DNA of 64,000 nucleotides, taken from contig NZ_RQFY01000004.1 of assembly GCF_004769555.1 (NCBI RefSeq), positions 186,001 to 250,000 on the forward strand. The letters run 5' to 3'. This document shows, piece by piece, positions 52,434 through 63,400 of this stretch (its first letter is position 1; each line of letters opens with the position of its first letter). Origin of the DNA: Leptospira koniambonensis (lineage in GTDB: Bacteria; Spirochaetota; Leptospiria; Leptospirales; Leptospiraceae). The notes beneath the pieces were generated by a model. It had not been told where the DNA came from. It did no database searches and worked only from the letters and a program-made list of their open reading frames with translations. The translations under genes were made by a program, and so were the position numbers.

Positions 52434-52874
52434 TCACATAATATTCAAGCTTTTATCTAAATATGCCTTAAGCGTTACCTTCCGAATAGAAATCATAGTT
52501 GATATCCAAGAGTCAAAGTTATCTCCGAAAACTAGCTTTGTGACATTTTTTGGATTAATTATTTTACCCCATTCCGTTTTAAAAATAATAGTTCGCTTTG
52601 ATTTTAAATTTATAAAAAAGTAATCTGGTTCATCTATATCTCCCGCATAACCTATAATAAAAAAATGAGATGGCCATTCCTGAGAATTATAGCCTTCCTT
52701 TCGAACCTTTAAATTTATTGTCGCAATATCATTCCACGACGTGAGTAAATCGGTTTTGAATCTAGGGTCCTTAGAGTCCTTAAAAGGATTACGAGCAACT
52801 ACATCTAAGTATTCCTTTGGAAAATCATAACCTATTACTTGTTCGAGTTTTTCGTAAGGCTCCGAAGTCATCAT
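52434..52874 (-). CDS. SUKH-family (SMI1/KNR4) immunity protein
   Basis: The protein has 146 residues from the ATG that overlaps the RHS toxin stop as ATGA and has GGGGA four bases upstream. An ATG seven codons earlier is also in frame. EKLEQVIGYDFPKEYLDVVA is the typical SUKH beginning, and PSHFFIIGYAGDIDEPDYFF the central strand pair; VTKLVFGDNFDSWIS ends the fold. SUKH proteins neutralise the nuclease tips of polymorphic toxins. Its place behind an HNH-tipped RHS protein makes this its likely partner. Confidence 0.85.
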   Translation of the reverse strand: MMTSEPYEKLEQVIGYDFPKEYLDVVARNPFKDSKDPRFKTDLLTSWNDIATINLKVRKEGYNSQEWPSHFFIIGYAGDIDEPDYFFINLKSKRTIIFKTEWGKIINPKNVTKLVFGDNFDSWISTMISIRKVTLKAYLDKSLNIM

Positions 52875-55800
52875 TTTTCCCCAAATTGCTTCCATAATTT
52901 TTTTGTAGTTTCTTTATGAAAGTTCAACAACATTTCTTTTGTAGGTTCAGCATTTTTCAACATCTTACGGAAACTTCCCCATTCTTTACTAACAAATTTA
53001 TGTGCATCCTCACTTAATTTACGCAAATTGTTTATTTTGTTCGGATCAAAATTTTTGCCCATTCTGTGGGCCCATTCCAATGGAATTTTATGATCAATTT
53101 GGTAAGGTATACGTTTCCCTAACTCCTTAGCATTCTTTTTAGCAAGTTGATAGACTTCATCAGTTTTATCAAAGATCCTGCGGGCTTGCCTGCGGAATGC
53201 TGCTTTCATCGGATCTAATAATGCCTTCCCCTTATTTGCGAATTCAATTCCCTTTGCAGCCCAAGTGCCAGCTTTGTATGCGTTCCTTGCTGAACCTGCT
53301 CCGCCAGGCAAAACTGGAACGGCTGTAGCAAAGCCATCGTATGCTAACGCAGCGACATCAATGGCTGCTCCAATATAGTCGCCTGTTGCGACATCTATTC
53401 CTATGTTAACAATATCTAAACCGACATTAAAAGCATCCCATGGCGTTTCTGCTACGTGCCCCGTTGGATCCTTATATCGAATCGGATTCCCTGCGACATA
53501 CGAGAACCTATTCCACCCTTGTGTACTACGAGCCCCATCGATCACACTATCGGCGCTCGTAAACCTCGCGATCTGCGGATCGTAATATCTTGCATTATAA
53601 AAATAAAAATTAGTCTCTCTGTCTAACTCCTGAGAGTTATACTTCGGAGCAAAATCTAACGTTCCTCTTTGAACTAAAGTCTCCCCATAAGGCTCGTACT
53701 GCATTCTCGAAAGAGTATGAGCACCTTCATCTAGTACGTGAGCAACTGAATCCACTTGGTCTGTTAAGAAGTAGGCAGTGACTCCATCTTCATTCAGAGC
53801 AGCAATTCGAACTCCATTTAGATAAACGTTATTAATAGAACTTAATATATTTGTTTCTTCGGAATACTCTAATCCGTAGAACTTGCTTGGATATAGGATC
53901 TCTTGGTTTTTGAAACTCGCTCCGCTTGGAACTAATGCTTTCTTACGAACTCTAAATCCACCTTCATCATACCAATAATTACCAATTGTTGTGCTTAACG
54001 CATCTTGGACCTGTGTGATCCTATTCTGGGAATCTACAGTAATCATCTTGGTAAGATCTTTAAAATTATCCCGCTGATAAGTCATGTTCCCGGAGGAATC
54101 GTAACTCATTACCAGGCGATCGTTCCCACTTTGTGTGGAATCTATATGAGTGACTTGGTGGTTGGAATATTGGTAATTCCACTCATCTATGAGGGTATTA
54201 TCGTTAAAGTTATGATTTCGTTTTGCGAGTAGGTTCCCGTTCTTTGCATACGCAAAACTTTGGCGGAAGGTTTTTGTATAATTATCTGCAGATTCTTGGT
54301 ATTGTCCGTCTGCTGCTACAAGCCTGTTTAATCCGTCGTAGCTATAGTTATATGCGGTTGTGTATTCGCTGGATGTGTTTGTGATCCCAGTGATATTATT
54401 TCTGCTATTGAATGCATAGACTGCATCTTGGAGAGTTTTTGTGGTTCCATCCACATCCCCTACTGAGTTGATACGAACTAATCTCTGTTTTACATCGTAT
54501 GTATAATTTGTTTGGATACCATTCCCAAGTCCAAACCCGGAAGTTTGTCCGAACTCGTTGTAAGTAATATTTTCTACGATGGTTTTACTGCAATATCCTG
54601 GGATTACGCTGTTTGTGTTTATTTGGACTGAAATTCCTGTGATATAACCTGCAGTTCCATAATTATAGCAGGCTTTCATCCGTGTATGATTTACTGGATG
54701 TTCTGGGTAATCAATAGAAGAGACACGGCCTAGTAAATCGTATTTATATTCTGTAATATAAGGTCCGTCTGCGAGTTCGATCGTTAGATTCTTGATATTT
54801 CGAGTTTCTTTCTTCGCTCTACCTAATTTGTCGTAGCTGAAGGTTTTGATCTGAGCAGAATCTTCTACCTTTACTAGTTTTCCAAGAGCATTCTCAGATC
54901 CGGAACCACTATCATAATCGAAATAAACGATTCCTTCTGGAATTTCTTTTGTGATCATCCTTCCAAGAGAATCATAAGTAAAACTAGTCGTGATTCCACG
55001 AGCGTCTGTGGATTGAGTAGTATCCCCGAATGCGTTATAAGAAGCAGTGCTAACTCCGAAATCAGGATCGCTGTTTTTCTTTAACCTTCCGAAAGCGTCG
55101 TATAACCAATACGCCTGGTTTTGGCCGGAAGTGTCTTTTGCATTGATCCCGCTTGTATCGCAGGATAACGCTCCTCCGTTCATGTCGGACTTTTTGATCA
55201 TCTTTCCTGCAAGATCAAAACAAAAACCTATCTTTGCGTTGGTCCCGTCTGAACCAAAGTCTTCTATATAAAGAACCTGGCCTTTTCCATCTTTTACGGT
55301 TCTTTTGCTTGTTCCACCACTATGAGTTTCAATTGTCTCAAACGGATCGTTATATGTAACAGTTAATGTAGTTGCTTCTGTCTCTCCAGCAGCAACTGGA
55401 AGAATGGTTTTCTTCGCTCTTCCTATGGCATCGTATTCAATATAACTTGGATTTCTTTCTTGGGCATGCAGAACAAATATGTCAATCTCGCCTGCATCTG
55501 CCCAATCCGGTTGTCCAGAACGAATGACTTGTCCATTTCCGTTGTAAGTAATCTTTCCGGATCTTACAAATTGTCCGTTCGATCCAGTTTTGACTGTATG
55601 GACAACTCTTCCCATACCATCTTTATAACCGCGAAGAGCAAAACTTGGATCTGCTCCCCCTGTCGGGAAAGTAGTTTTGGCGCTATAAGGAAAATTAGAT
55701 CCATACTCATATACTGCTAAAACCTTGGTTCCGGAATCTGTATCTGCACTGGATTCTACAAGTCTTCCAAAATCATCATATTCGAAATATGTTTTGTTTC

Positions 55801-58800
55801 CATTTGGATCTGTGGAATCTTCCGGAGAACCAAAAGCTTTTCCGTAATTCGTAGTATATCTGGTTTTAAGTTGGATAGATCCACCGAAACTTGTTTGTTC
55901 TTTTACGAACTGATGAAGTTGGTCGTCAAAAACGTAGGAGGTCCCACGATTTGGACTCGCGCTTGTGTTTTTTTCTTCCGTTTTATTCCCGTAAGTATCG
56001 TATGTGGATTCCGTAATATTCGCAGGAACAGAAGGTAATCCACTTCCTGTATAGGTCACTGCATTGCGAGTCAGATTCCCTTGGGAATCGTAAGTAAGAT
56101 TGCTTGTAGTTTCATAAGAAGAACTAGATAAAGAAACTGTCTTTTTAGGACGTGTTTGGTTCGTTGTAGAATCAGTTTCGAAATCTGTAACTGAAGTAAA
56201 ACTTTGAGAAGGGTGAGCAGAATCCGCATAATGATCTGTGCTTACATCCGTCTTCTTTGTTAAATTGTAACCATTAAAGACCACAGAACCTTCTGAAGTA
56301 GTGGTCGCTGTTCCATTAATAAAATTTTGAGTTTTACTCATACGAGCGAGATAGCTGATCTTTCCGGTAACAGTTTCAATTTGTTGGATCTCATATGTTT
56401 TCTTAGAAGATCCGTAGTCCTGATTATCAGAACCGATGATATGCATTTCTTTTTCAGCACCTGAAAGTGCTCGGTTATGCATAAAATTAGAATAAGGTTG
56501 GCTGAAATAAGAATGAACCGTTCTGGAACCGGTTGCATCAGTCATTGTAAATTCTGTGAATCCGAATGCGTCAGTTTCCTTTTTACCGTTGATGAATGCG
56601 GAGAAAGAAACCCCGTTTTTATAACTGTAATTCTTAGGGATGGTGTTCCCAAGTCCATCTTCTAATATAATCTTTGTGCAAACCCTATAGTTAATCGAAA
56701 GATCCGGGATATTATCTCCACCGTTATTATCAAACTTGGTAGAATTATCATATTCTAAAGTGTAGGTTCCACCGATCCCGTTCTTGACCTGTTCGATCAC
56801 ATCCGGAACAGTTCCTGTTGACATTGCAAAATACCAAGTTGGTTCTTTAAGATGGATAATCCCTATATCAGTGAGTCCATCTCCGTTATAATCCCCTTGG
56901 ATCCATTCGAATGGATATACTTTAGTCATTAGATCCGGACGATCCATGGACAATGCAAATACAGGAGAAGCCGCAGCAACCACCTTACTTTGAGAAAGAT
57001 CATAGATCTTATTCTCTCCATCAGAAACAATGATCGGATTTCCTCTATGATCGAATTGATTTGAGAATCCTACAAATCCAGGGCCATATGCGGTTCTTGC
57101 AACAGTAGTTGCAGTAATTCTAATTTTAGAAAATACGATGGCGGCAGTATCGGTTGGATCTTCGTAAACGATGGAGCTTCCGGATACTTCCTCAAAGAGT
57201 GCATATTGGATTCCAGCCTGACTTGTTTTATCATAAACTGTAGTGGATACGGGAACCTTCACAGAACCGGTCAGAAGTTTGAAGTTGATCGCAGTAGAGC
57301 CTATGGTTCCCAAATACCATTTATGTGCTGTTTCAGTTCTATCTACGAGTAAGATCTGAGCCTTTCCAACTCCTGCAAAATCTCCGGAAAAAATACTGAA
57401 AAGATTTCTTCTGTTTCGGTTGGTTTCGTTTCCTACTTGGAATAAATTCTGAAGATAAGAATCTGATACGTCGCCTGAAACTGTTAGATACTTAGTTCCA
57501 CTTAGTCCTGTGAGTAAAAATCTTTGAGAGCCTGTACTCGTTTGATCGTTCAAGATCAAAGTAGACTTAGAAGAAGTTACATCAAAATAATCAATTGCAT
57601 ATGCACTCGAATTAATATCGAAAGATACAACTTGTGAATCTGCAATGCTGGCAAGATCCGTTCTTTTAAAAGCGTTCCCGCTATCTTGGGTCACGACGAA
57701 AAATTTGCTAGTGCTTCCAAAGTCTCCGAAAAATAAAACTTCGTCGCGAGTGTTTACAGTATAACGATCTGCTTTGCCACTATTTATCGTTACGATCCCT
57801 GCTGTTTCCGGATTAAACCCAGTAAGAACCGCTTCTGTAAATGTAGAACCCTTCTTAAAATCAAATACGCCGGTTTTTCTATCAAAAAGAAGTAACTCAG
57901 GAGAAGCAGAGCAATCGTTTGCTGTAAAACATCCTGGATATGCAATTTCCCCTTTTCCTGGGTTGGAGTTCCCATCATATTGATAATCTAAAAGAACTGT
58001 TTTTGTATCGGAAGAAGTGGAGAATACTCCAAATCCTTTTACAGGTTTTACCTCATCCAAAGGAAGAGGAGTTTTCATTACTCTTTCTTGGTTCGGACCA
58101 TAGCTCATATCGCTATAAACTTTATATCGGAATCCGTTAGATGTTGCTTCTCCGATCCAGAACTTTCCATCTGACTCCGAGAAAAATCCTACGTCAGTCG
58201 CACCATCTCCATTGAAGTCCCCTTGTAACCAGCGAGTGATCGTTTTGAATTGAGGAGCCTTGGACCAGATCTTGAAATTTATAGTCTGGTTTATTGTTTC
58301 TCCTAAAGTCCATTCTCCGGAAGAACGATCGAATAGTAAGAAATCAGAAGTTCCGTCTCCGTTAAAATCGCCAGAGAATTGATCGTTAGAAAATAAAGCC
58401 TGCTCAGGTGCAGTAAATACTTTGTATAATACCCAGTTGGTAATGAAATAGATAGAACTTGATTTGTCTGGATTTCTGAGATTTTCTCCTACAAACCATT
58501 TCCCAGTTCTCTGGTCATAAAGAGAGATATCAGTAAGTCCATCCGCGTTATAATCTCCGCTTAAAAACTTAACCTTGGCTCTATCTTTTCCATCGATACT
58601 TGTGTCGTTTGTGCTGACACTATCCAAGTTCGCATTCGGAGAATAATCTCCTCTGAATACGTTTTGGAATTTTTTACCCACTTTCAGAAATTCAAAACTT
58701 CCACCCTTGTTTAACATCAAAGTCCAAAGACCAGTTGGCTCATCGAATAGTAAGGAATCAGAAAGTCCGTTTCCGTCATAATCTCCCGGAAACCATTCCA

Positions 58801-60325
58801 TCCGGAAAATATCCGGGATCCCACTCATCAATCTTCCATAATTACGAAATTGGAATACTTGTCCGTCATGTTCTGCGACTATAAAGTCTTTGGTTTCAGG
58901 AAGATAGAATGCAATATCAGATCTTCCGTCCCCATTAAAATCACCGCTTACATTTCCTTTGAAGAATCGGATCTTAGAAGGACCATCATAGTTTTTATAA
59001 CGGTTCGCGTAGGTCTTGAAATTATATCCGCCTTCTTTTCTTCCTTCTGCTGCTTTCCAATTTCCGGTTTGAGGATTGAAGAATACAATGTCCGAAATCG
59101 CATCTCCATTAAAATCACCTTCGAAATACTCAGTAGAATTAGGAAGAATTTCAGGTTCGCTGGAAGCTTGGTTTGCTATATTCTGCCAAGCTAATATTCT
59201 TGCAGAGCTGCTATATTTAAATTCTGGTTTTGTAGTGTGACGGTCCGAATCTACAGTTTTAAGAATAGGTCTTCCTGAGTCGAAGGAAGTATCATATACA
59301 AAAGAATACGTCCAAAGTTTTCCACCAGTCCAACCAACTTCTATTTTATCTAGAAGTTTATCCATGACCATTGTGAAACCAGGAGCCTTACTTACATAAG
59401 AATCTCCTCTTGACTTTGTTATAAATTTCACATATTGCTTCGCAGGAAATCCACTTCTGCTATTCCCAGTGTATTTGATCTCTTGGATATACAAGTTTCT
59501 CTTTTCGGAATACTGGGAAGTATCGTAGGTAACCTGCATATAGTTTCCGTTCCTATCTTCCGTTTTAGAAAGATACCAACTATATGTTCTGGAAATTTGG
59601 TTTGGATCATAGATCCGATTGGAAGCAGAGTCGCCATAGATTGTTTTAGTCCCACCGGAATCCAAAACCTCCCAGGTCCCTCCATTCTCTATATTCGTTA
59701 ATTTTAATAATGCAAAATCTTCTTCCGTGATCTCGGGTCTATACACCCCGTTCTCATTAGAAGTGGAACCGGAAATTTTAATAAGCCTTTTTCCGTTCCA
59801 AGTAAATGTATCTCTGGAATCATAGAACAAAGCTCCATATTCAGGAGTCCTTGTAATTGCCCCAAGACCAATACTCCAACCAATCCCGGTCCATCCATCT
59901 CCTCCAGTAGAAGAATAGGATAACGCAAGGCTTGGTTGAACTCCTGCTCTTCCCGCAGGAACCTGTATTGGGTAATTTAAAGAAACCGCTCCATAATTAT
60001 TCGGCTCAGGGGGTGCGATAAAAGAAGCTCCGGCTAAGGCATCTGCCTTTGTTTCCGGGTCGTCTATTGCTTCGCTGTAGTTTGTAGAAATAGAAAATAG
60101 ATCACTTCCTTCCGGTGCAGGTGCGGAACCCGGGGACAGAAAGGAGGTTCCAGAAGGGAGAACCCCCGCAAATCTGAAGAGACGATTCATCATGTCCGAT
60201 CCGCCGGAGCAGGAATTAAGAAAGAGGGGAAAGGTAATAGATAAGACCCAAAATCTTAAAGAAGTTTGTGACTTAACAAACGATACAGACTTCTTTTTTT
60301 GAACTGAAGATCCTTTTACCAACAT
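52871..60325 (-). CDS. RHS/YD-repeat lipoprotein polymorphic toxin with HNH nuclease tip
   Basis: The protein has 2484 residues. A signal peptide ends in the lipobox LFLNSC at Cys39. A SpvB-type region starts near residue 90 (NYGAVSLNYPIQVPAGRAGV). A long run of FG-GAP/VCBS-like blades follows (each with FNGDGRSDI or a close variant, about 390-1130), then YD/RHS repeats (about 1480-2150), then the RHS core with YEPYGETL, YNARYYDPQIARFTSADSVI and YKDPTGH near residue 2290. The last 195 residues hold a hydrophobic segment and an HNH-type site: DH at 2411-2412, H2420, N2433, H2442. The core fold would sheath the nuclease tip until delivery. A GGGAAAG site precedes the ATG. Confidence 0.92.
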   Translation of the reverse strand: MLVKGSSVQKKKSVSFVKSQTSLRFWVLSITFPLFLNSCSGGSDMMNRLFRFAGVLPSGTSFLSPGSAPAPEGSDLFSISTNYSEAIDDPETKADALAGASFIAPPEPNNYGAVSLNYPIQVPAGRAGVQPSLALSYSSTGGDGWTGIGWSIGLGAITRTPEYGALFYDSRDTFTWNGKRLIKISGSTSNENGVYRPEITEEDFALLKLTNIENGGTWEVLDSGGTKTIYGDSASNRIYDPNQISRTYSWYLSKTEDRNGNYMQVTYDTSQYSEKRNLYIQEIKYTGNSRSGFPAKQYVKFITKSRGDSYVSKAPGFTMVMDKLLDKIEVGWTGGKLWTYSFVYDTSFDSGRPILKTVDSDRHTTKPEFKYSSSARILAWQNIANQASSEPEILPNSTEYFEGDFNGDAISDIVFFNPQTGNWKAAEGRKEGGYNFKTYANRYKNYDGPSKIRFFKGNVSGDFNGDGRSDIAFYLPETKDFIVAEHDGQVFQFRNYGRLMSGIPDIFRMEWFPGDYDGNGLSDSLLFDEPTGLWTLMLNKGGSFEFLKVGKKFQNVFRGDYSPNANLDSVSTNDTSIDGKDRAKVKFLSGDYNADGLTDISLYDQRTGKWFVGENLRNPDKSSSIYFITNWVLYKVFTAPEQALFSNDQFSGDFNGDGTSDFLLFDRSSGEWTLGETINQTINFKIWSKAPQFKTITRWLQGDFNGDGATDVGFFSESDGKFWIGEATSNGFRYKVYSDMSYGPNQERVMKTPLPLDEVKPVKGFGVFSTSSDTKTVLLDYQYDGNSNPGKGEIAYPGCFTANDCSASPELLLFDRKTGVFDFKKGSTFTEAVLTGFNPETAGIVTINSGKADRYTVNTRDEVLFFGDFGSTSKFFVVTQDSGNAFKRTDLASIADSQVVSFDINSSAYAIDYFDVTSSKSTLILNDQTSTGSQRFLLTGLSGTKYLTVSGDVSDSYLQNLFQVGNETNRNRRNLFSIFSGDFAGVGKAQILLVDRTETAHKWYLGTIGSTAINFKLLTGSVKVPVSTTVYDKTSQAGIQYALFEEVSGSSIVYEDPTDTAAIVFSKIRITATTVARTAYGPGFVGFSNQFDHRGNPIIVSDGENKIYDLSQSKVVAAASPVFALSMDRPDLMTKVYPFEWIQGDYNGDGLTDIGIIHLKEPTWYFAMSTGTVPDVIEQVKNGIGGTYTLEYDNSTKFDNNGGDNIPDLSINYRVCTKIILEDGLGNTIPKNYSYKNGVSFSAFINGKKETDAFGFTEFTMTDATGSRTVHSYFSQPYSNFMHNRALSGAEKEMHIIGSDNQDYGSSKKTYEIQQIETVTGKISYLARMSKTQNFINGTATTTSEGSVVFNGYNLTKKTDVSTDHYADSAHPSQSFTSVTDFETDSTTNQTRPKKTVSLSSSSYETTSNLTYDSQGNLTRNAVTYTGSGLPSVPANITESTYDTYGNKTEEKNTSASPNRGTSYVFDDQLHQFVKEQTSFGGSIQLKTRYTTNYGKAFGSPEDSTDPNGNKTYFEYDDFGRLVESSADTDSGTKVLAVYEYGSNFPYSAKTTFPTGGADPSFALRGYKDGMGRVVHTVKTGSNGQFVRSGKITYNGNGQVIRSGQPDWADAGEIDIFVLHAQERNPSYIEYDAIGRAKKTILPVAAGETEATTLTVTYNDPFETIETHSGGTSKRTVKDGKGQVLYIEDFGSDGTNAKIGFCFDLAGKMIKKSDMNGGALSCDTSGINAKDTSGQNQAYWLYDAFGRLKKNSDPDFGVSTASYNAFGDTTQSTDARGITTSFTYDSLGRMITKEIPEGIVYFDYDSGSGSENALGKLVKVEDSAQIKTFSYDKLGRAKKETRNIKNLTIELADGPYITEYKYDLLGRVSSIDYPEHPVNHTRMKACYNYGTAGYITGISVQINTNSVIPGYCSKTIVENITYNEFGQTSGFGLGNGIQTNYTYDVKQRLVRINSVGDVDGTTKTLQDAVYAFNSRNNITGITNTSSEYTTAYNYSYDGLNRLVAADGQYQESADNYTKTFRQSFAYAKNGNLLAKRNHNFNDNTLIDEWNYQYSNHQVTHIDSTQSGNDRLVMSYDSSGNMTYQRDNFKDLTKMITVDSQNRITQVQDALSTTIGNYWYDEGGFRVRKKALVPSGASFKNQEILYPSKFYGLEYSEETNILSSINNVYLNGVRIAALNEDGVTAYFLTDQVDSVAHVLDEGAHTLSRMQYEPYGETLVQRGTLDFAPKYNSQELDRETNFYFYNARYYDPQIARFTSADSVIDGARSTQGWNRFSYVAGNPIRYKDPTGHVAETPWDAFNVGLDIVNIGIDVATGDYIGAAIDVAALAYDGFATAVPVLPGGAGSARNAYKAGTWAAKGIEFANKGKALLDPMKAAFRRQARRIFDKTDEVYQLAKKNAKELGKRIPYQIDHKIPLEWAHRMGKNFDPNKINNLRKLSEDAHKFVSKEWGSFRKMLKNAEPTKEMLLNFHKETTKKLWKQFGEK

Positions 60326-60366
60326 ATCTTTCCCGTACTCTTATATTCTATTTTATTAATGGAGAG

Positions 60367-60398
60367 AAAACGGCCTCTCTTTTAGAAGAGAAGCCGTT
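60367..60398 (-). terminator. Rho-independent terminator between the two giant genes
   Basis: Read on the minus strand, AACGGCTTCTCTT and AAGAGAGGCCGTT pair as a long stem with a short A-rich loop, followed by TTTT. It ends transcription of the upstream giant gene, so the RHS gene needs its own promoter in the 40 bases after it. Confidence 0.85.
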
Positions 60399-60405
60399 CG
60401 ATTAG

Positions 60406-63400
60406 TTACGGAACGATCTGAACGCTCAACGTATAGTCTCTCTCGATAAGAGGAGCTATAAAGAAGTTATTCAAACCAAACTGAAGGGATCCCGGACTCA
60501 AGAGATCCAAGTTAAACCCGCGAATTACTTGTTGAGTTGTATCCTGTGATAACCAAACAGGAAGAGCTCTGATATCATAAGCTGCCAAGGTCACTCCAGA
60601 CTGGGTTCCTTGATTGGTAGTGCTCAAGAAAAATTCCCCACTTCCTTTTAAAGCATAAGGAGATAGAGTAGCGGTTCGCCCTCTGACTGTTCTCTTGCTA
60701 TTCTCAAAGTGCTCCCAAACAGAAGTGATAATATTCCCAGAAAGAACAGTTTTTCCAGGTTTCTGCGTTGCACTTGCAGATGTAGAACCTATCGGTAAAG
60801 CATTCGAATAAAGAAACTGTCCGTCTGAAAGATTTAATACTTTGAGTAACATTCCTCCGTTCTTAGCATAAGTTACAAACACACAAGCACCGGACAAAGA
60901 AGCGTCAATTATATCGTCTTGCACGGAAGTCTCAATCGTTAGAGCACCAGTTCCGAGCATAGTAACAGTCGATATATCTATACCTCTTGCAATCCAAGTA
61001 TCAGCAGCAGTTTTCCAGATAACGAATCCTTTTGTTCCGCTCATCTTAGCTATCACTGTTTCTGGAACGCTTGAAGCTGGACCTTCTCCATTTGAAGGAG
61101 AAAGTGTCGAACCAATCTGCGCACCTGTCGTAAGATCATAGATCCTACTTTGGATCGTTCTAGTAGTTGTTACTGGATTGCTATAGTGATTCGTAACTAA
61201 TGCATTTGTGCCTGAGCCATCAGCATCCACTTCATGTCTTGTCGCGTCATTGGTAATATTATCAGCAACGATAAATGGGTTTACGGTCACTGCCCCTGTC
61301 GAAGTATTATAGATCTTACCTCTCACTAAATGATGATTATTAAATGCATCAATAGTCTGATCATCACTCCATACAACTAGCGCACGATCAGAACCAACTG
61401 CGAGACCTATTGTTGACCAGGCTCCTAAATTAAAGTTCCTAGTTAATACCTTAGTTTCGGCTACAATAGAAGAGTAACCTGTACTCATACTTCGAACTGC
61501 TATATTGATATCCTTATTATTTTCCCAAGCAATAGTTACTTTGCCATTATCCAACTTAGCTATCAATTCTCCAGGAGCAGTAATCGCAGTGGTATTGATT
61601 TGGAACTGAGCTCCTAAAACCGTTCCGGTCGAAACTTGGAATACCTTTCCATAAAGATTAGTATCCCTTCTCCAAATCACCATGGTTGCATCACCATCAG
61701 TTATAGAAACAGGTTCACCAAGCGGAACCGCTGTTCCAGCATCACTTAAAATAGTGTCACTTGCAAGAGTCCCTGCTTTATATGTGCGGCCTGAATTTGT
61801 ACTAATTTGGAACATACCACCTGAAAGGAAGCTTGTAAAACTACCCGCATCTGCCCAAGAATTCCAGTAAGGAATTCCTTTATTATAATTCCCCATCCAG
61901 TTAACTGCTAAATAATCCGGGGTATATCCGAGGCATCCGTATGGATGAAATAGATTCGCTCCAGAACATGTAATAGCACTTCCTGTTAAAAGTGGAAGGT
62001 ATTGAGAGAGGGAATAGTTAGAAGCAGGAGTTCCATTTGTTTGTGTATTCCAATCGGTTAAGAAGGAATTATCCACAATCAAGCGAGCATCCGGCGCAGA
62101 TAATGACCCTGGAATAGTAACCGGAGTAGTTTTTATATTTTTCTTTTTCATCGCAGTATCTACAACTACTGTGAAAGAACCATCAGGATATCCTGGAGTA
62201 GGAGTACTGCTCACTACGGTATATGGATAAGTGTCTCCACTAACGAAGATTGAATCGTTCGTCTCGATAGTACCATATACTCCCGTAAGATAAATTGTAG
62301 TATCGCCAATACTTATTGGAGAACTCAATTCTCCTCGCATCTTTTTCACATCGGTGTATTTCAAAGGCCAAATGGTTCTACGATATGCACTGTTCAAAGC
62401 GGGGCGAACATATATATTCACTAAGCTATTATTCGGGTCGACTATATTGCTTAGTTGAGGCATGCGTAAACAGATCCTAAACATCTGGTCGGCATAACCA
62501 GAAGTATCAATCCACATCTTACGCACTTTATAAGCATCTGTGTCATCAGTATCCTTATAAACATGTACCCAATCAGTCCTTTGTCCCCCAAAACCTAAAC
62601 TGATCTCGAAATCCATAACTTGATCTATATTGAAACGCTTTGTTGCTATTGTAGGAGTATATTTGAAATCGCTAAAATATTGGTAAGAGCCACCGTTTTC
62701 TGGAGATCCAAAATTCGGATTCAAATACTTAGTCTTATCCAACTTAACGGTAAATACAACTTTCTCGTTAAATCCTACTTTTCCTACGTAAAAAGATTTT
62801 TGGTCTGGCTCATATGGATTCTCTCCGAATTGAGAAAGATCCCATTGTGTATTTAATTTAAAGAATGAATTTGGATCATTCGGATCGATAGATCCGCCAG
62901 TTGGATTTGAACCAGATGTTCCGATCGGCGTAGCACCGTATGGCGGATTTTCTTCATGTTTAGCAAGATCTTTTACCGTTATGTATACAATATCATAATA
63001 ATCGCCGGCCCAGATAATAGAATCTACACCTTTTACCATCTGTGCTTTTCGAACGTTGCCTGGATCGAAGATACGAATATTGGATCCATCTACCCAATAT
63101 TCAGTTGGAGCATTGTATTTACCGTGAGAATAAATTGCCCAAATGCCTGTAGTCTTTCTTTCTTCTTCAGTCCATGTACTAATCGGCTTTTGAACACAAG
63201 CAGTACGATTGACTCCATCAGAACCGGCAAATGTTTGATTTACACAAGGTAGGTTTGTCGGGACTCCCGCTAAAGATTTAATTCCTTTAATATGTAATTT
63301 TGAATCACCGAGTGATGGTGCAAATTCACTATAATCAAGAACATAATCTTGGAACTCCACTTGGACTCCAGAACAAGCAATTCTTTCCAGTGCTTTTCTC

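Noticed and set aside
52871..60325. Type VI secretion origin of the RHS toxin
   Set aside because: The N-terminus is a signal peptide with a lipobox and no VgrG, PAAR or Eag-like gene lies in the window.
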